From Blastocystis sp. Blastoise (lineage: Eukaryota; Sar; Bigyra; Opalinata; Blastocystidae): 64,000 nt of DNA. A program made the translations under genes and the position numbers. This document shows positions 19,371 to 32,208 of the stretch, piece by piece (positions within the stretch are counted from its first letter, which is position 1; the number at the start of each line of letters is the position of its first letter). Under the pieces are notes generated by a model, which made no database searches, was not told the origin of the DNA, and saw only the letters and a list, made by a program, of their open reading frames with translations. The stretch spans positions 716,001 to 780,000 of the forward strand of contig JBBPEB010000004.1 in NCBI GenBank assembly GCA_039096225.1. Direction: 5' to 3'.

Positions 19371-21356
19371 ATGGAGACTTTCTCAAAACAATTAGGGGAA
19401 TCAGGTAGATTAGGGATTTGTCCCTTGTTGTTACCATCAATAAGATTGTGTAACATAATTCATTTCTGAATAGGGAATAATTGTTTTCATACAATATATA
19501 CTTTTTATATCTTATACAACTTGTGTGTATCTGAAGAAGTTGCCATAATTGGTTAATATAATAACTGATGGCATTTATTACAAATCCAGCTGTATGTTGG
19601 CTTTCTATTTTCTATTTTATATTTTATAGATTCTAGACGATTCTCTATTTGAATCAGCATTGTATGTTTTTCTCATAATTCTTGTATTATTATAAATTTC
19701 TTTTGAGTATAGAATAGAAGCTCCTCCATCGAGATCTCGAGGTAGACCTAGGAGTGATAGTCTTGATGTCTCGTCATTAGATCGAAAATGTGAACGATCT
19801 GTTGTAAGCATTTCTATAATATTTAATTATATTGATCTATGTTTTATATATTCATTTGCATAGACATTTGAGGAATCTATATTTAATCATTCTATGCGTG
19901 TTGCTAAAAGTGCTTCAACAATAAAACCGAATTATTCACCAACACCATTAGATCCATTTGAAACAACTGCGTCCATTGAAGAAGTATTTAATTATCACTT
20001 ATATATTTTTTATTTATATATTGCTTGTTTTAAAAAATATGATATTTTTTTAATATATTTATTATTATATATATTATTATTATATATTATATATTATTAT
20101 TATATGTTATTCTTATTATATATTATTATATATTATATATATTAATATATATATGTTAATATATATATAGAGACGAGATGAGAGTCAAGCTATAAATGAG
20201 AATAAAGTTGAATATTTACAACAATGTATGATGCAGACTTTTCGTGTATTGATTCTGGGAGAATCAAGTATTTCAAATGATGAAAAAACCCAGTTTCTTA
20301 AAGGATTCTTATCACCTTGCGATTTAACGACAAGCTGTCATTATGATAATACGTATTTATATGTTTTTTTTATTTGTATAGTTATTATTATTTTTTATAT
20401 ATATTTTTTGTTATTCTTTAAACAAATATATTATAATTATAATTATTTTTTATATACATCATATATAGTTGTATTTTTATTTAAACTATTTTAATATATA
20501 TATATATAGTGTGAATTACTATTCAAAGAAAGTTAATTTATCGAATCAATCCATTATTCTTAAAGTGTGTAATCTTCCATTTGAACTCCTTAACCCTATT
20601 AATGATTATTTATTTGGTATATATATATTATTATATTATATATTATTATATTTATATTATTAAGATTATTATTATAATTATATTATATTTATATTATTAA
20701 GACTATTATATTATATTATTAAGATTATTATTATGATTATGTTATATATATATAGTATACGTAAAAACGAGTCATATTATCATTTTATTATGTGATTGTA
20801 ATAAACCAAATCTTTGTGAATATATCCTTTCTATATAAAATAATAATAATTATTAATATATGTTCCATTTTATATACTTACTACTCTTATATATATATAT
20901 AATTAATTTTATTTTTCTTAATATCTTTTGTACATCTAAAGCCATATTTGGATCGTATTCAAAACACAGGCATTTGTATAAATGATCAAATTCCTGTGAT
21001 TTTGGTTTTAAAACGAAAATTATCTAATGATGTTTCAAATCAAAATCGAAAATATGTAAAACAATTTATGAATCAATATCCTTTCGTTTCTCTTTTCGAA
21101 TTCTCAACAATGACAAAGAATGTGTCAGAAAAAGTGTATGATAAAACTTTACAACTAGTAAACAATAAATTACAGTATATATATATAATAAATCTAGTTA
21201 TATACATTATATATATATATAATAAATCTAGTTTATACATTATATATATATTTATCTATCTATATATTTACATATATATAGAAACCCCTCTGATAGTAAC
21301 TGTTCTATTTTTTAAGTTATTACTAACTCAATATATATATCTATATATACATATAT
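19371..21356 (+). CDS. Degenerate small-GTPase-like protein (hypothetical)
   Basis: A multi-exon frame. The proposed start is METFSKQLGESGRLG at 19371; following exons encode an Arg/Ser-rich linker (PPSRSRGRPRSDSLD), then RDESQAINENKVEYLQQC and FRVLILGESSISNDEKTQF. The last resembles strand 1 and a stretched P-loop keeping only Lys-Thr. A later strand IIILLCDCNK and the segment PVILVLKRKLSND occupy the places of GTPase strands 4 and 5, with the NKxD motif replaced. A last helix ends at about 21180, and the true 3' end is uncertain among TA-repeat introns. I infer a GTP-binding-like fold that probably does not hydrolyse GTP. The family assignment is weak; the exon structure is better supported. 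Confidence 0.45.
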
Positions 21357-23494
21357 GAATAATATTCTATAAGCCATTCTTCATAATAAATCATTATCCT
21401 TTTATTTCCATTGTTTCTTCTTGAAAACTATATATATATATATATAGCATTCTTTCCTATTATATAATCTATCCTTTTATTCTTGATATTCTATTTGTTT
21501 TATATTTGTATCGTCAAATTTTCTGTATTTTTTCAAATTGTTTTCTTTATATATATATATATATCTATACATATATATAGTAGATATATATTGGTATATA
21601 TGACTCTGTTATTCTATTTGTTTTATATTTATAAACAATCATTATCTGGCTTTATAATTATATACTATTATATCTATATTTATATACATATATATATATA
21701 TATATTTTCTGTACTCTATTTCTTTTATGTATTTGTATTTATTAATATATACATAAAGATTTTTTGTATTCTTTTTTTTTCTTTACTATTTTTCTAATTT
21801 CTAATTTATTATAATATAAATATCCTTATATTTATAATTGAATATAAATATATATTTCTTTATACTTATATAGAATCACAACTGTTTTTATCTATATGTC
21901 TAAACATTAAATTTTATTATAAACATATTTTTATTACCATTATTTATTATATATATATTGTTTTTAGATATATATATATATGTATATATTCCTATATTTT
22001 CTATTAAATAAACACAAAATATGAATTGAAACAAAAAATATATATTGATTTTCTTTCTTTCTTTTATGAAATTATTATTTGTTTTCAAAAACAAATTCTT
22101 TTGCTATATCTTTTTTTATTTTGTTATATATATTTTTATTTTATATATTGTATATACTATTATTTGTTTCTATATTTATATATAATTATTCATTAAAGTC
22201 AATGAAATATGTATTATCTTTTTTGATATTTCTTATATAGTCATATTATTCTGTTTAAATATAAGTATATTTTTAATATATATCATTTCTTAATATTATT
22301 CCAATTTTATTTATTTTTATTTTTCCAGTTTCTTCTTAATTTTAATATCTAATTGACAGTTTATATATCAATGAACATTTTTAAAATCAGTATTGTTTTT
22401 GTTTTATGATGAGTATTCTGTGATGACTAGAAAATAATTCTTTTGTTCACAATTTATGATCAATATCAGTAATACATTATATTTCTCCATTCATATATGA
22501 GACTCTAGACAAAGTAAATATCTTTCTTTGTAGTCACTATCTCAAACTCACAAAATAATATGAAATTGACATTTTCAATTTATCCCTTTCATAGTCATAC
22601 AAATATATGTATATATAGAGTTATCAGTTACAAGAATCTATTTCCTATACATATAACATCATTCTAATTTTGAATATTCAATTCTTCGCTAATTATGAGC
22701 AAGAATAAAAAAACTTTTAAATACTGATTTATAAATATATTCTAAATTATATTTTAATTATCAATTTTTATCAAACGAAATAAGAAACTTTGAGAATAAC
22801 GTAATGGAAAAAGAAATAGAAAAACAAGTAAAAAAAAAATGAATAATAAAAACATTGTTCATTTCTATTGTATTTCTTGTGTACATTTCGATGAAATAAG
22901 GAAGAAAATAAAAAGAATGACAATCCTTTTTGGTTGATCTCCAGATAGATCCTTTATTTGTATATGGTTCCTAATATAAGGATCTAGTTCAAAAAAATGA
23001 CCATCAATACCCATAAATATCGATCAAAAAGGATTCATTTATATTCATGGAATTTTAAAAAAGACTCTATTCTGTTTCTATAATAATTAACCATGTTCGT
23101 TGAAAAGGCGTCAACAAAAACCGTGGGAATCAAAAAATGAATCATAAACATGTCAGTTGAAGAATTTCTTTGGGTCATCTTTAAATAATTACTTCCTTAT
23201 ATAGATTTCTATAATTCTGGTTATTTTCATTTTTTTGGGAATGCCTTTTATCATTCATTGTTCTTTTGCCTACGAAGTTGTTTTGGGTTTATGTTTTAAA
23301 TTTCTGTTTTTGGTTTTTCTAGTTCGCTTTTTACGATTCAATTTATATAAGTATTCATTTATAGAAAGGTATTTAAATAGCTATTCTATAACTATAGTCA
23401 ATATATGTTTTGTAATTATTGAAAAATAGTAATCGAATTCCATGTTTGTCTATACTTTTTATTTCTTTTAGATTTTATTTCTATAAATTCAGAG
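21357..23494. other. Gene-poor spacer with a 114-bp foldback
   Basis: Two kilobases of AT-rich sequence with no coding signal. From 22800 on the composition is less extreme. A nested foldback at 22922-23035 is the only structure seen. Confidence 0.6.
22922..23035. repeat. Nested foldback (MITE-like or structured RNA)
   Basis: Outer arms AATCCTTTTTGGTTGAT and ATCGATCAAAAAGGATT pair with one bulge. Inside them AGATCCTTTAT pairs with ATATAAGGATCT. No target duplication is obvious. Confidence 0.55.
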
Positions 23495-24198
23495 ATGTCC
23501 GAACAAACAAATAAACCTGTGAAGAGGCCATCAAATTCTCTGATAACGATACCTGTTCCATCTTCACATCGACGAAAACTTATTGTATTACCTTATGAGA
23601 ACAAGGTAGACGTTCGCGTTGAAGTATATTATATATATTTTCATTCGTTATTCATTTCTAATTCTCATTAGGCTCAACCAACACCATCTTCTTTGGACGT
23701 ATTACCAGATGAAGCATTAGAATGTATTATCAAATTTCTTGGATATAAGTATTTTTTTCTAAGAAGATAATATTATTCGAATTATATTTAGAAGTGATTC
23801 GACATTCTATTTATGCTCTACATTCAAACAACTTACAAGAATTCGAAAGAAGGTTATGTCAGATACATTTGATAAAATAAAAGGTGATTATAAAGACAAT
23901 TATTCAACAGGATTTGCATCTCCAGATAAATGTATGACTCCTTATATTGTTAGCACTAAAAGAAATGAAGATATTTATTTGAAAGTATATTTTTATTACA
24001 CTTTGATCTATTATAACAAGTTTTATTTTTAGATATATTTTTTTTGTTTTATTTTTTTTAGATTATATATATATATTAATATTTAAAAATAAATATATTG
24101 TTATTAAATACTATTTAGTCAAACTATCTCGATTAATATAATATTATATATAGAGATTAAAGAACTCCAAACGAAGGTTAACTTTTACAGATAATTAA
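23495..24198 (+). CDS. Small F-box-like protein
   Basis: Four exons starting MSEQTNKPVKRPSNSLI and ending RRLTFTDN with TAA at 24196-24198, about 140 aa. The middle exon holds LDVLPDEALECIIKFLGY, the standard opening of an F-box (LPxExLxxIxxFL), and the next exon gives STFYLCSTFKQLTRIRKKV, matching the second half. F-box proteins link substrates to SCF ubiquitin ligases through SKP1. No repeat domain follows, so the substrate is unknown. The short helical tail and lack of homologous context make the assignment moderate. Confidence 0.6.
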
Positions 24199-24781
24199 TT
24201 ATATATATTCTTATTTAAATATATACTTATTTAATGTAATTATACTAGTGAATTCTGCCAATTTTAAAACTAATCTTCATTCTTTTTATGTATTTCCTAC
24301 ATTAATAAGTCATATATTACAGTTTCTATATATTTTTTTTGAATATTTGTGCTTTTTTTTTCATCTTTTCTTCTTCTTCTCCTCTTTTTCTTTTTCTTTT
24401 TCTTTTTTTTAAATATTAATAATGAATTTACATCTATTTTATTGCTTTTTCATGTACCATTTCTTTTTCACTTTCATGTATTTTCTAATTTATCGCTTTT
24501 TTGTAGTCTTCTCTTTTTTTAAAATTTAGTTTTTGGTTTTTATTATATCATGTATTTAAGACCTATTTTTGATATTTAAAATAAGTATAAGAATTATCAA
24601 GAGAATTAGGATCAGACAAATAAATTCATTTGGTGAAATACTACAATTATTTAAAAATAAATCATCTTTTTTTTTAAATATTTGCTTAGAAATAGCAAGT
24701 ATTTATTTCAGAAAACAATTAATAACGTTGTTCGATATATCTGTATTTGATTAAAGCACAATAATCAAACAAAAAGTTTCG
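24199..24781. other. Intergenic spacer
   Basis: Pyrimidine-rich on the + strand (T-runs, CTTTTT clusters at 24365-24420). No gene seen. Confidence 0.6.
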
Positions 24782-27746
24782 ATGGATGAACTGCTAATTC
24801 AAGAAAAACAAAAGATTTCATTGAACGATAGCTACCGTATCATAAAGAATAAGAAAATGTATATTTACTTTATAATTGATATACTTTATTGATTAGAAAT
24901 ACAAAAGTTTTATTCGTAGCATCCATAAAAGAGATTCATGTAAATAATAAAAAGAATAGAAGTCGATTAACTGAGTCGTTGATGTCGATCAATGACCTTT
25001 TAAAGACATATTTTGATGATCTTGATTATTCTTCAGTGAAAAATATAATTTCTCCACTTTTAGAACCTACAATAATAAAGGAACATGTACATACGATATC
25101 TGTTTATTATTATTGTTTTTTAGGGAATTGAATCATCCTTAACAAGTCGTTGTTTAGATGTTCTTCTTTTTTCCTTCTTTTTTCTACATAAAAAAGATTG
25201 TTCTTCATTTTTAGATTATTGTCTGCAACAAGAAGATCGGTATATATGATTTGATATATATATATATATATATAGAGTTTTTTTATTAGAAATTGGTACT
25301 TTTATTCTTTATATATATTTAAATGTTGAATGGCTTGGAAGACTATATAGTTATTATTATGAGAATGATAATGATGCGTTTAAAATCTATTCCTTACAAA
25401 ATGAATCTAATTCTAATTCTAATAAGAAATCACTTATTGAAGTCATTGAACCTAATCAAGAAGTATTCTATTATGTTATATTATATTATATATTATTATA
25501 TTCTATTCTATTCTATTCTATTCTATACTATTATATACTATTCTATTATATACTATTATATACTATTATATACTATTATATACTATTACATTATATATAT
25601 ATAATCATATTTATCCATTATATTAATGATCAATTATATTATGTTTATAACTTTATTCTACATTATAAATTCTAGATATCTTCTTTATATCATAATAATC
25701 AGGATTATAATGATTATACTAAAAAGGGAAATAATTATATATCTACGTTTGATCTTTCCTCTATTCTTCAAAACTGTCTTTCTATTCTAAATAAAGAAAA
25801 AAATAGTATATATATAAATATTATTATAAATATTGTTATAAATATAACTATATGAACATTTGATATATATAACATATTTATCATTTATTTTTCTTTTTAT
25901 CAACATTAAATATTTTCTTTAAAAAAAATGTATTCATTATATCTATATAGGTCCATCATCTCGCATATATACTATTTTTATGGATATATCTATATATATA
26001 TACAACTCAACTATTCTTCATTTTATCTCTATATATACATCAAAAATAGATACCTTATCTTCTCTTCTTCATACAGAAGATACTCAATTATATAATCATT
26101 CAAATATCAAATATCTTATATCTTCAACAGAACCCTATATTTCCCGTGGGAATCAAGAGATAAAAGAGAAGACACAAGATGAACAGGATCATCAATTATT
26201 AAACAGTATTCAACAACTCAAAGAAATCTATACTTATTTATTATTATGGTATATATATATATATAATATTTTTTAAAAATAATACTCATTATATTATTTA
26301 ATGAACATATATGAAATTCTTTAACAATAGGATTGATGATCATAAATCACGTGATTTCCGTAAAAAGATGATTGAAATTCAGCGTGGATCGTTACGTTAT
26401 TATGAGGATTTATATAATAAAGGAATGATTCAATTTTATCAATATATATTAATATATAATAATCAAGAGAAAGATGGTGCTAATTCATTCTCTACACTTA
26501 TTCTGTATATATATAAATCTTTATTATATAAATTTACATGTATATTTTTCATATTTCTATATAGTATTTTATCTTGTGTATATAATAACAAGCTTTGTCT
26601 TCTTACATTGCTACAGGAACTATCTCTTACTCTTCCTCCTCTTTATATATATACATTCAGAAAAAGTGAAAGCATAGACATATTATCAAAACAATTAACT
26701 ATTTTAAAAGACCCTATAATGGTATTATATATTATATATATTATATATTTATATTAATCATGATATATCTTTTTCAATATTATTATTTTTGAAGTTTATT
26801 ATGTATCATTAATTATAGGTCATTATGTTTTATTATATATGTATTTATTTTTTATATATTCTTTATGTATTTATTTTTTTATATATTATATATGTATTAA
26901 TTTTTTTATATATTATATATGTATTTATTATTTATATATTATATATATCTTTAGAAAGAGCAATCAGAGACAGATGATCAATATGAATATAAAGTTTATA
27001 TATACAGTATTCTATTTCGAGAACTATTGGGCCAACTTGGGGGATTACCGTCATCCGTACAAAATGGGGTACATATATACTAGTTATATTTATTATATAT
27101 ATATATATATATTTTATTATATTATACTCATGGTTCTTCTGCTAATTATATGTATATATATTATATATACTATTTATAGTTCATAAAGAATAATATATCG
27201 TTATTATACTCTATATGTATGTCTTCTCTTCATGTATCTATTCCTTCTTCTTCTCCTTCTTCTATTCGCTATATTGTTATATATCCTGTTATTATGTATT
27301 TATTCTCATTAAATATCTTCCCGGCAGATATGATGACGAGTAATGCGTCATTATTTATATCTATGCTCAAAACAAATGATCCAATCAGTGAAGCTATTGT
27401 ATATTTATTTTCTATTATAATCAGCTATATATATATATATATAGACTTCATTATTATCAACATTATGTCTTTCAGAAGAAACTTCATCATCAATATTTCC
27501 ATTATTATTTGCACAATTATCTTTATACAAACAAAAATATAACTATATATATAATACAGAGAAGAATAAACAGATAGATAATGATGAAAATGAGGATATA
27601 TATTACAGTCAAATGAATACTTCAAAACAATCTATAGATAACTCTATTGAAAATGATATTAATACTAATATTAATAAGGAAGACAGAAATACATATATTA
27701 ATATTCTTCATGTTTTTATGAATTTATTCAATAAAATCAATCAAGG

Positions 27747-27806
<60 letters not shown>

Positions 27807-30259
27807 TTAATAATCCTAATTATTATTATTATTATGAATATTATACTTATTCTTCTTCTTATTATTATTATATAGTTCCTCAAACTCTGATAACGTCGTT
27901 ATCTCCCTATTTATTTGATTTTATGAATGAAAAATATTTATATATACAAATGGCAAATCAACAAATCCTAAAATATTTTGGTATTCTTCTTCTTCTTATT
28001 ATTAATAATAATAATATATATATATAGACCCAAGTATTGTTATGAAAGAACTGATTTCTCGGTATACATCACTAAATAACAATTTCCAAGGAAATAAATA
28101 CTTTTCAAATAATATATATCAAACTATTGTTTTACTCATGTTACACCAACCTGTATATATATATTTTTAATACATGATAATTATTTATTTTATATATTTT
28201 CTATAACTTTATAAATAGGACTTAGTAACAACTGTCACTTGTATTTATTCATATATGAAAGATTTGTATATATATATATATTTAATAAAAATTTATATTA
28301 AATAAATATATATTATATATAAATTTATATATAATATATTTAATATAAATTTATATATAATATATTTAATATATAATCTAACATAGAACACCTACTGATT
28401 CACTATATACCCTTTTTGATCGAATTATAAAGCGATATATACAAATAGAAACAAATACATCTGTATAATTTTATTCATAAATGATTCCCATAAATATTTG
28501 TGATTTCTATATATATAGAAATATATTCCTCTCTCTGAATATCTATACACAAACTTTACTAATAATTGTCAAAACCCAAATTCATTACATTTATTATCTC
28601 TCTGTATTTTGACTATAATCTTATATATTATAAATTATATATATAGTTTTTGACGCTATTCATTTATATCTCTTTCCAAAGATCTATCCTTCTCTTCTTT
28701 CTATATATATATCTTTCTATTCATTATCAGGAAAAAACAAGACTATTAATATAAATGAATATAGAAATCAAACACAACATTATATCCCTCTTCTAATTCT
28801 TCAATTATATACATATTCACAATTAAATGAAGATTTTTCTTCTTCTTTAACACAAAATGATAATATTTTAAAGAATACAAGAGAAATAAATCAATTATAC
28901 TTTAATCGTATATTTCAATCTATTCAACATTTTTCTTCTACATACTTCATGTCTACTTCATCCAGTTTATGTCTATCAGAAGCAGAAATTGAATTTTCTA
29001 CAATTCTTAATCAACTCTTTGTCAATAATGATATTCATATATATACTTTTATTTGTTTACTTCTTCTACAGTTACTAGATCAAAATAATTCTTCACAAGT
29101 AAATATATTTATTTATCAATGTAATTTTATGAATAGAATTATAATTTATAATATTTATTTTCTTATTATTTTTATTATTATATGAATCTAAATAAAAGTT
29201 ATACTTATTATTCTTCATATATAGTTTCAAAAATTGTATTGTTCTACTATATCTACATTTCCTTCTCTTTATGTCTATCCTATTTTCTATGGTATATCAT
29301 TATTTATCTTGTTTGCTTCAACTTCAGAATATTCAGAAGATATTATTCAATTTATTCTTCATCATCTATATTCATATTGTATTCAGTATATACAACAATA
29401 TTCTGAATTATCTGAAAATGATACTAATATTCTTCAGTCTCTTTCTTATACTACTAATTATTCTCTTTCTTCTTCTTTACAAACTCCTGTTGTACAACAT
29501 AAGATTCCTATACAAACAACAGTATTCTCATTTTTAAGATACTTCTTTTATTGTATACAGAATTGTATTATACAAAACACAAAAGAATTATATCATTATT
29601 ATAATATATCATGCTTTTATTCCATATATATGATACTCATATTATTAGTTTCAAAAGAAAACTGGGAAAAAGATTCTATTATACCTGAATTATATAATAA
29701 TAATAAGAATAATATAGTTAATAGTAATATAGTTCATAATAATATAGTTAATAATAATAATAATAATATAGTTAATAATAAGTCTTATAATATAGATACA
29801 AGTCTTCAGGATAAATATATAGGAAATAATTCTATTTCAATAAATAATAAGAATAAAAATGAACAAATGAATACTAAAGAATCTATTTTAATACAAGAAA
29901 TAAATAATAAGCAGTCTATATCTATAACTACAAATAATACGAATTCTCTATGGGGATTATCCCATGAATGCCAAGAACATATACTTATAAGTCTACAACA
30001 TATTCTTTCTTATTTATTATTTATTGAAATCAATCAAAATAATGAAGATATATATATCCCAAAACCTGAAAAGCCTTTAATTGAAGTTATTGATGACGAT
30101 ACGAAGAATCATATTAATATTATTAATACTTATATACTATTATTTCATTCATTAATTATTCACAATGACATTCATTCTATATCATTGTTTAATAACGATA
30201 TACAATCATTATTTCATATATGTATTTATTTATTATATTCTTATTTATATTCTATTCTA

Positions 30260-30298
<39 letters not shown>

Positions 30299-30852
30299 CA
30301 ATCACTTCATCATTATCGATATGTTATTTACCTGTATTATCATTACTTATTCCTTCTCTTACAAAGAATCAAACATTATATATTATGAATCTATTTGATT
30401 CTTATTTAATTAATCAATTAGTTTATAAAGAAATGAAGAACCAAATACTATTTCATTGTCTTAAAATAATTTTATTAGGACTAACTCAATCTCAATATGT
30501 ATCTGATTCCATCACACATAATGTATTACAATCTTTACTCTATCGAATGATAGACCAATCACTTCAAGTATATATAAATATATATATATATATTTGTTTC
30601 AAAGAATTATTTATTATATTTCTCTCTTTCATAGATACGTGAAGTAGCTTTTGGCGTGATATCCAGTATTCTCATATGCAAACCAGAACTCTATAAAGAA
30701 TTCACTACACAAGAAATCCTTCTATTTAAAAAGTATATATAAATAATTGTATGTATTTTATTATATATAGACAAATGTCACTGTTATTAAATGAATCGAA
30801 AAGCAAACAAATAAATACATTAGCAATTACATTTCTTTCTACTTTTCCATAA
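24782..30852 (+). CDS. Very large helical-repeat (HEAT/ARM-like) protein, unidentified
   Basis: A gene of at least fifteen exons separated by TA-rich introns. It starts MDELLIQEKQKISLNDSYRI and ends LLLNESKSKQINTLAITF then LSTFP and TAA. Exons carry amphipathic Leu/Ile-rich helices typical of HEAT solenoids, for example SRCLDVLLFSFFFLHKKDCS, FRELLGQLGGLPSSVQNG, YPVIMYLFSLNIFPADMM, and IREVAFGVISSILICKPELY near the end. The longest exon (29225-30262) contains an Asn-rich insert at about 29690-29900. I could not match it to a named family; solenoid scaffolds, exportins and PSME4-like proteins were considered but no signature was decisive. The open frame through many exons and the highly consistent splice sites support a real gene of roughly 1,300 to 1,500 aa. 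Confidence 0.7.
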
Positions 30853-31997
30853 ATAAATTCATTATATATGAACGGTTTTTATTCATATTTTGTTATTTAA
30901 ATTATAAAAACAAAACATATTTTTAAAAATAATGATAATATATTAAACAATAAATTAAAATGAATGATAAGGTCTCAGTGCCAATTTCAAATCAGATTTG
31001 GCTCATACGGCACTTCCTATAATGTGTTGGCTTATGTGTCATCATAAACGATATCATTCATATATACATAAAAAATAAATATTTATATTCACTATCAGCG
31101 ATTTCCATGAATAAAAATGGCCTTCTTTGTCACGTTTTGCTTTTTGGATTTAAGATTTTTTCAGAACAATTAAACAAGGAAAAAAAATACCCTCCACAGA
31201 ATAAACAACAAAAAGCATAAAAAAACCCAATGAAGATTTTTAGTATATACACGATGATTATTTTTGGTCGCTCTTTGAATAATTAATTTAAAAACTATTT
31301 AATGATTTAAATTTATCTTTGTTATTTTCATAAACTACTCTATACGCAACTATGGCTTTAACCATTATAACAAAAATTAGAAAACAAAACGAGTAAATTG
31401 TAAATAAATTCTAATTGTGAAATAACATTAAAACATTTTTTTAAATCTATCTACTGGTGGTAATTACTTCTGTCTATAAATACTCTATATAAAAAAAATA
31501 AGTTAGAATTATTCAAATCAATAAATAGTTATACATACCTAATTCACATCGTTAAAGATAGCTGTCATTTCAATGCACGTTACAATTTATATGAAGCAAC
31601 TAAAGAAAGGGATATTGATAGTTAATTAAATAATAGTAACAAAGAATTATAGAAATACGAAACAAAATACTTGCTACCCTTGAATAATCAAACACCTGAC
31701 ATTCTATATAAAAAGATGTTATGATATTTTACAACATTATATACATTAACAAGATAATTGATTCGAAAATTGATAGACACCTAGACACAATAATACTTTA
31801 ATACTGTTTAAAAGTAAAATACATTTTCAAAGAGTATAGTTATTGAATATGTTCATTGATATTTTTGTTGTGAGATAAACAAAGCAATAAAATAAAATAT
31901 GAATGTATGGTGTAAAACAAAAAATAAAGTCAGCATAAAAATATATTCTATTAAAAATACTTAGCCAATCATTTTAATATAAATCAAAAGAATTATA
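30853..31997. other. Left flank of the hAT element
   Basis: No coding signal. It has a compact hairpin at 30978-31013 (see findings) and a copy of TAGCCAATCATT at about 31962 that recurs at 48239 on the other side of the transposon. Confidence 0.6.
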
Positions 31998-32005
31998 GTG
32001 TAGAA
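31998..32005. repeat. Left target-site duplication GTGTAGAA
   Basis: Eight bases directly before the CAGGGG end, identical to 48225-48232. They fit the hAT preference nTnnnnAn. Confidence 0.93.
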
Positions 32006-32208
32006 CAGGGGTCACCACGTAGTTACTCGTTAAGCGAAAGGACCAAAATTTTTGCGCTTAAATAACAAAGTTACTTTTTTATTACCGTGATTTTCATAGT
32101 TATTTTAAGTGATGAAAACACGGGAAAAACAAAAATATAAGGGAAAATGTTTTGCTAAACCAAAAAGAACATTCTATATTAGATAAACTTTTTTTATTGT
32201 TTAAATAC

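Noticed and set aside
29182-29537. Two extra + frames overlapping the large helical gene
   Set aside because: Alternate frames of the long exon 29225-30262.
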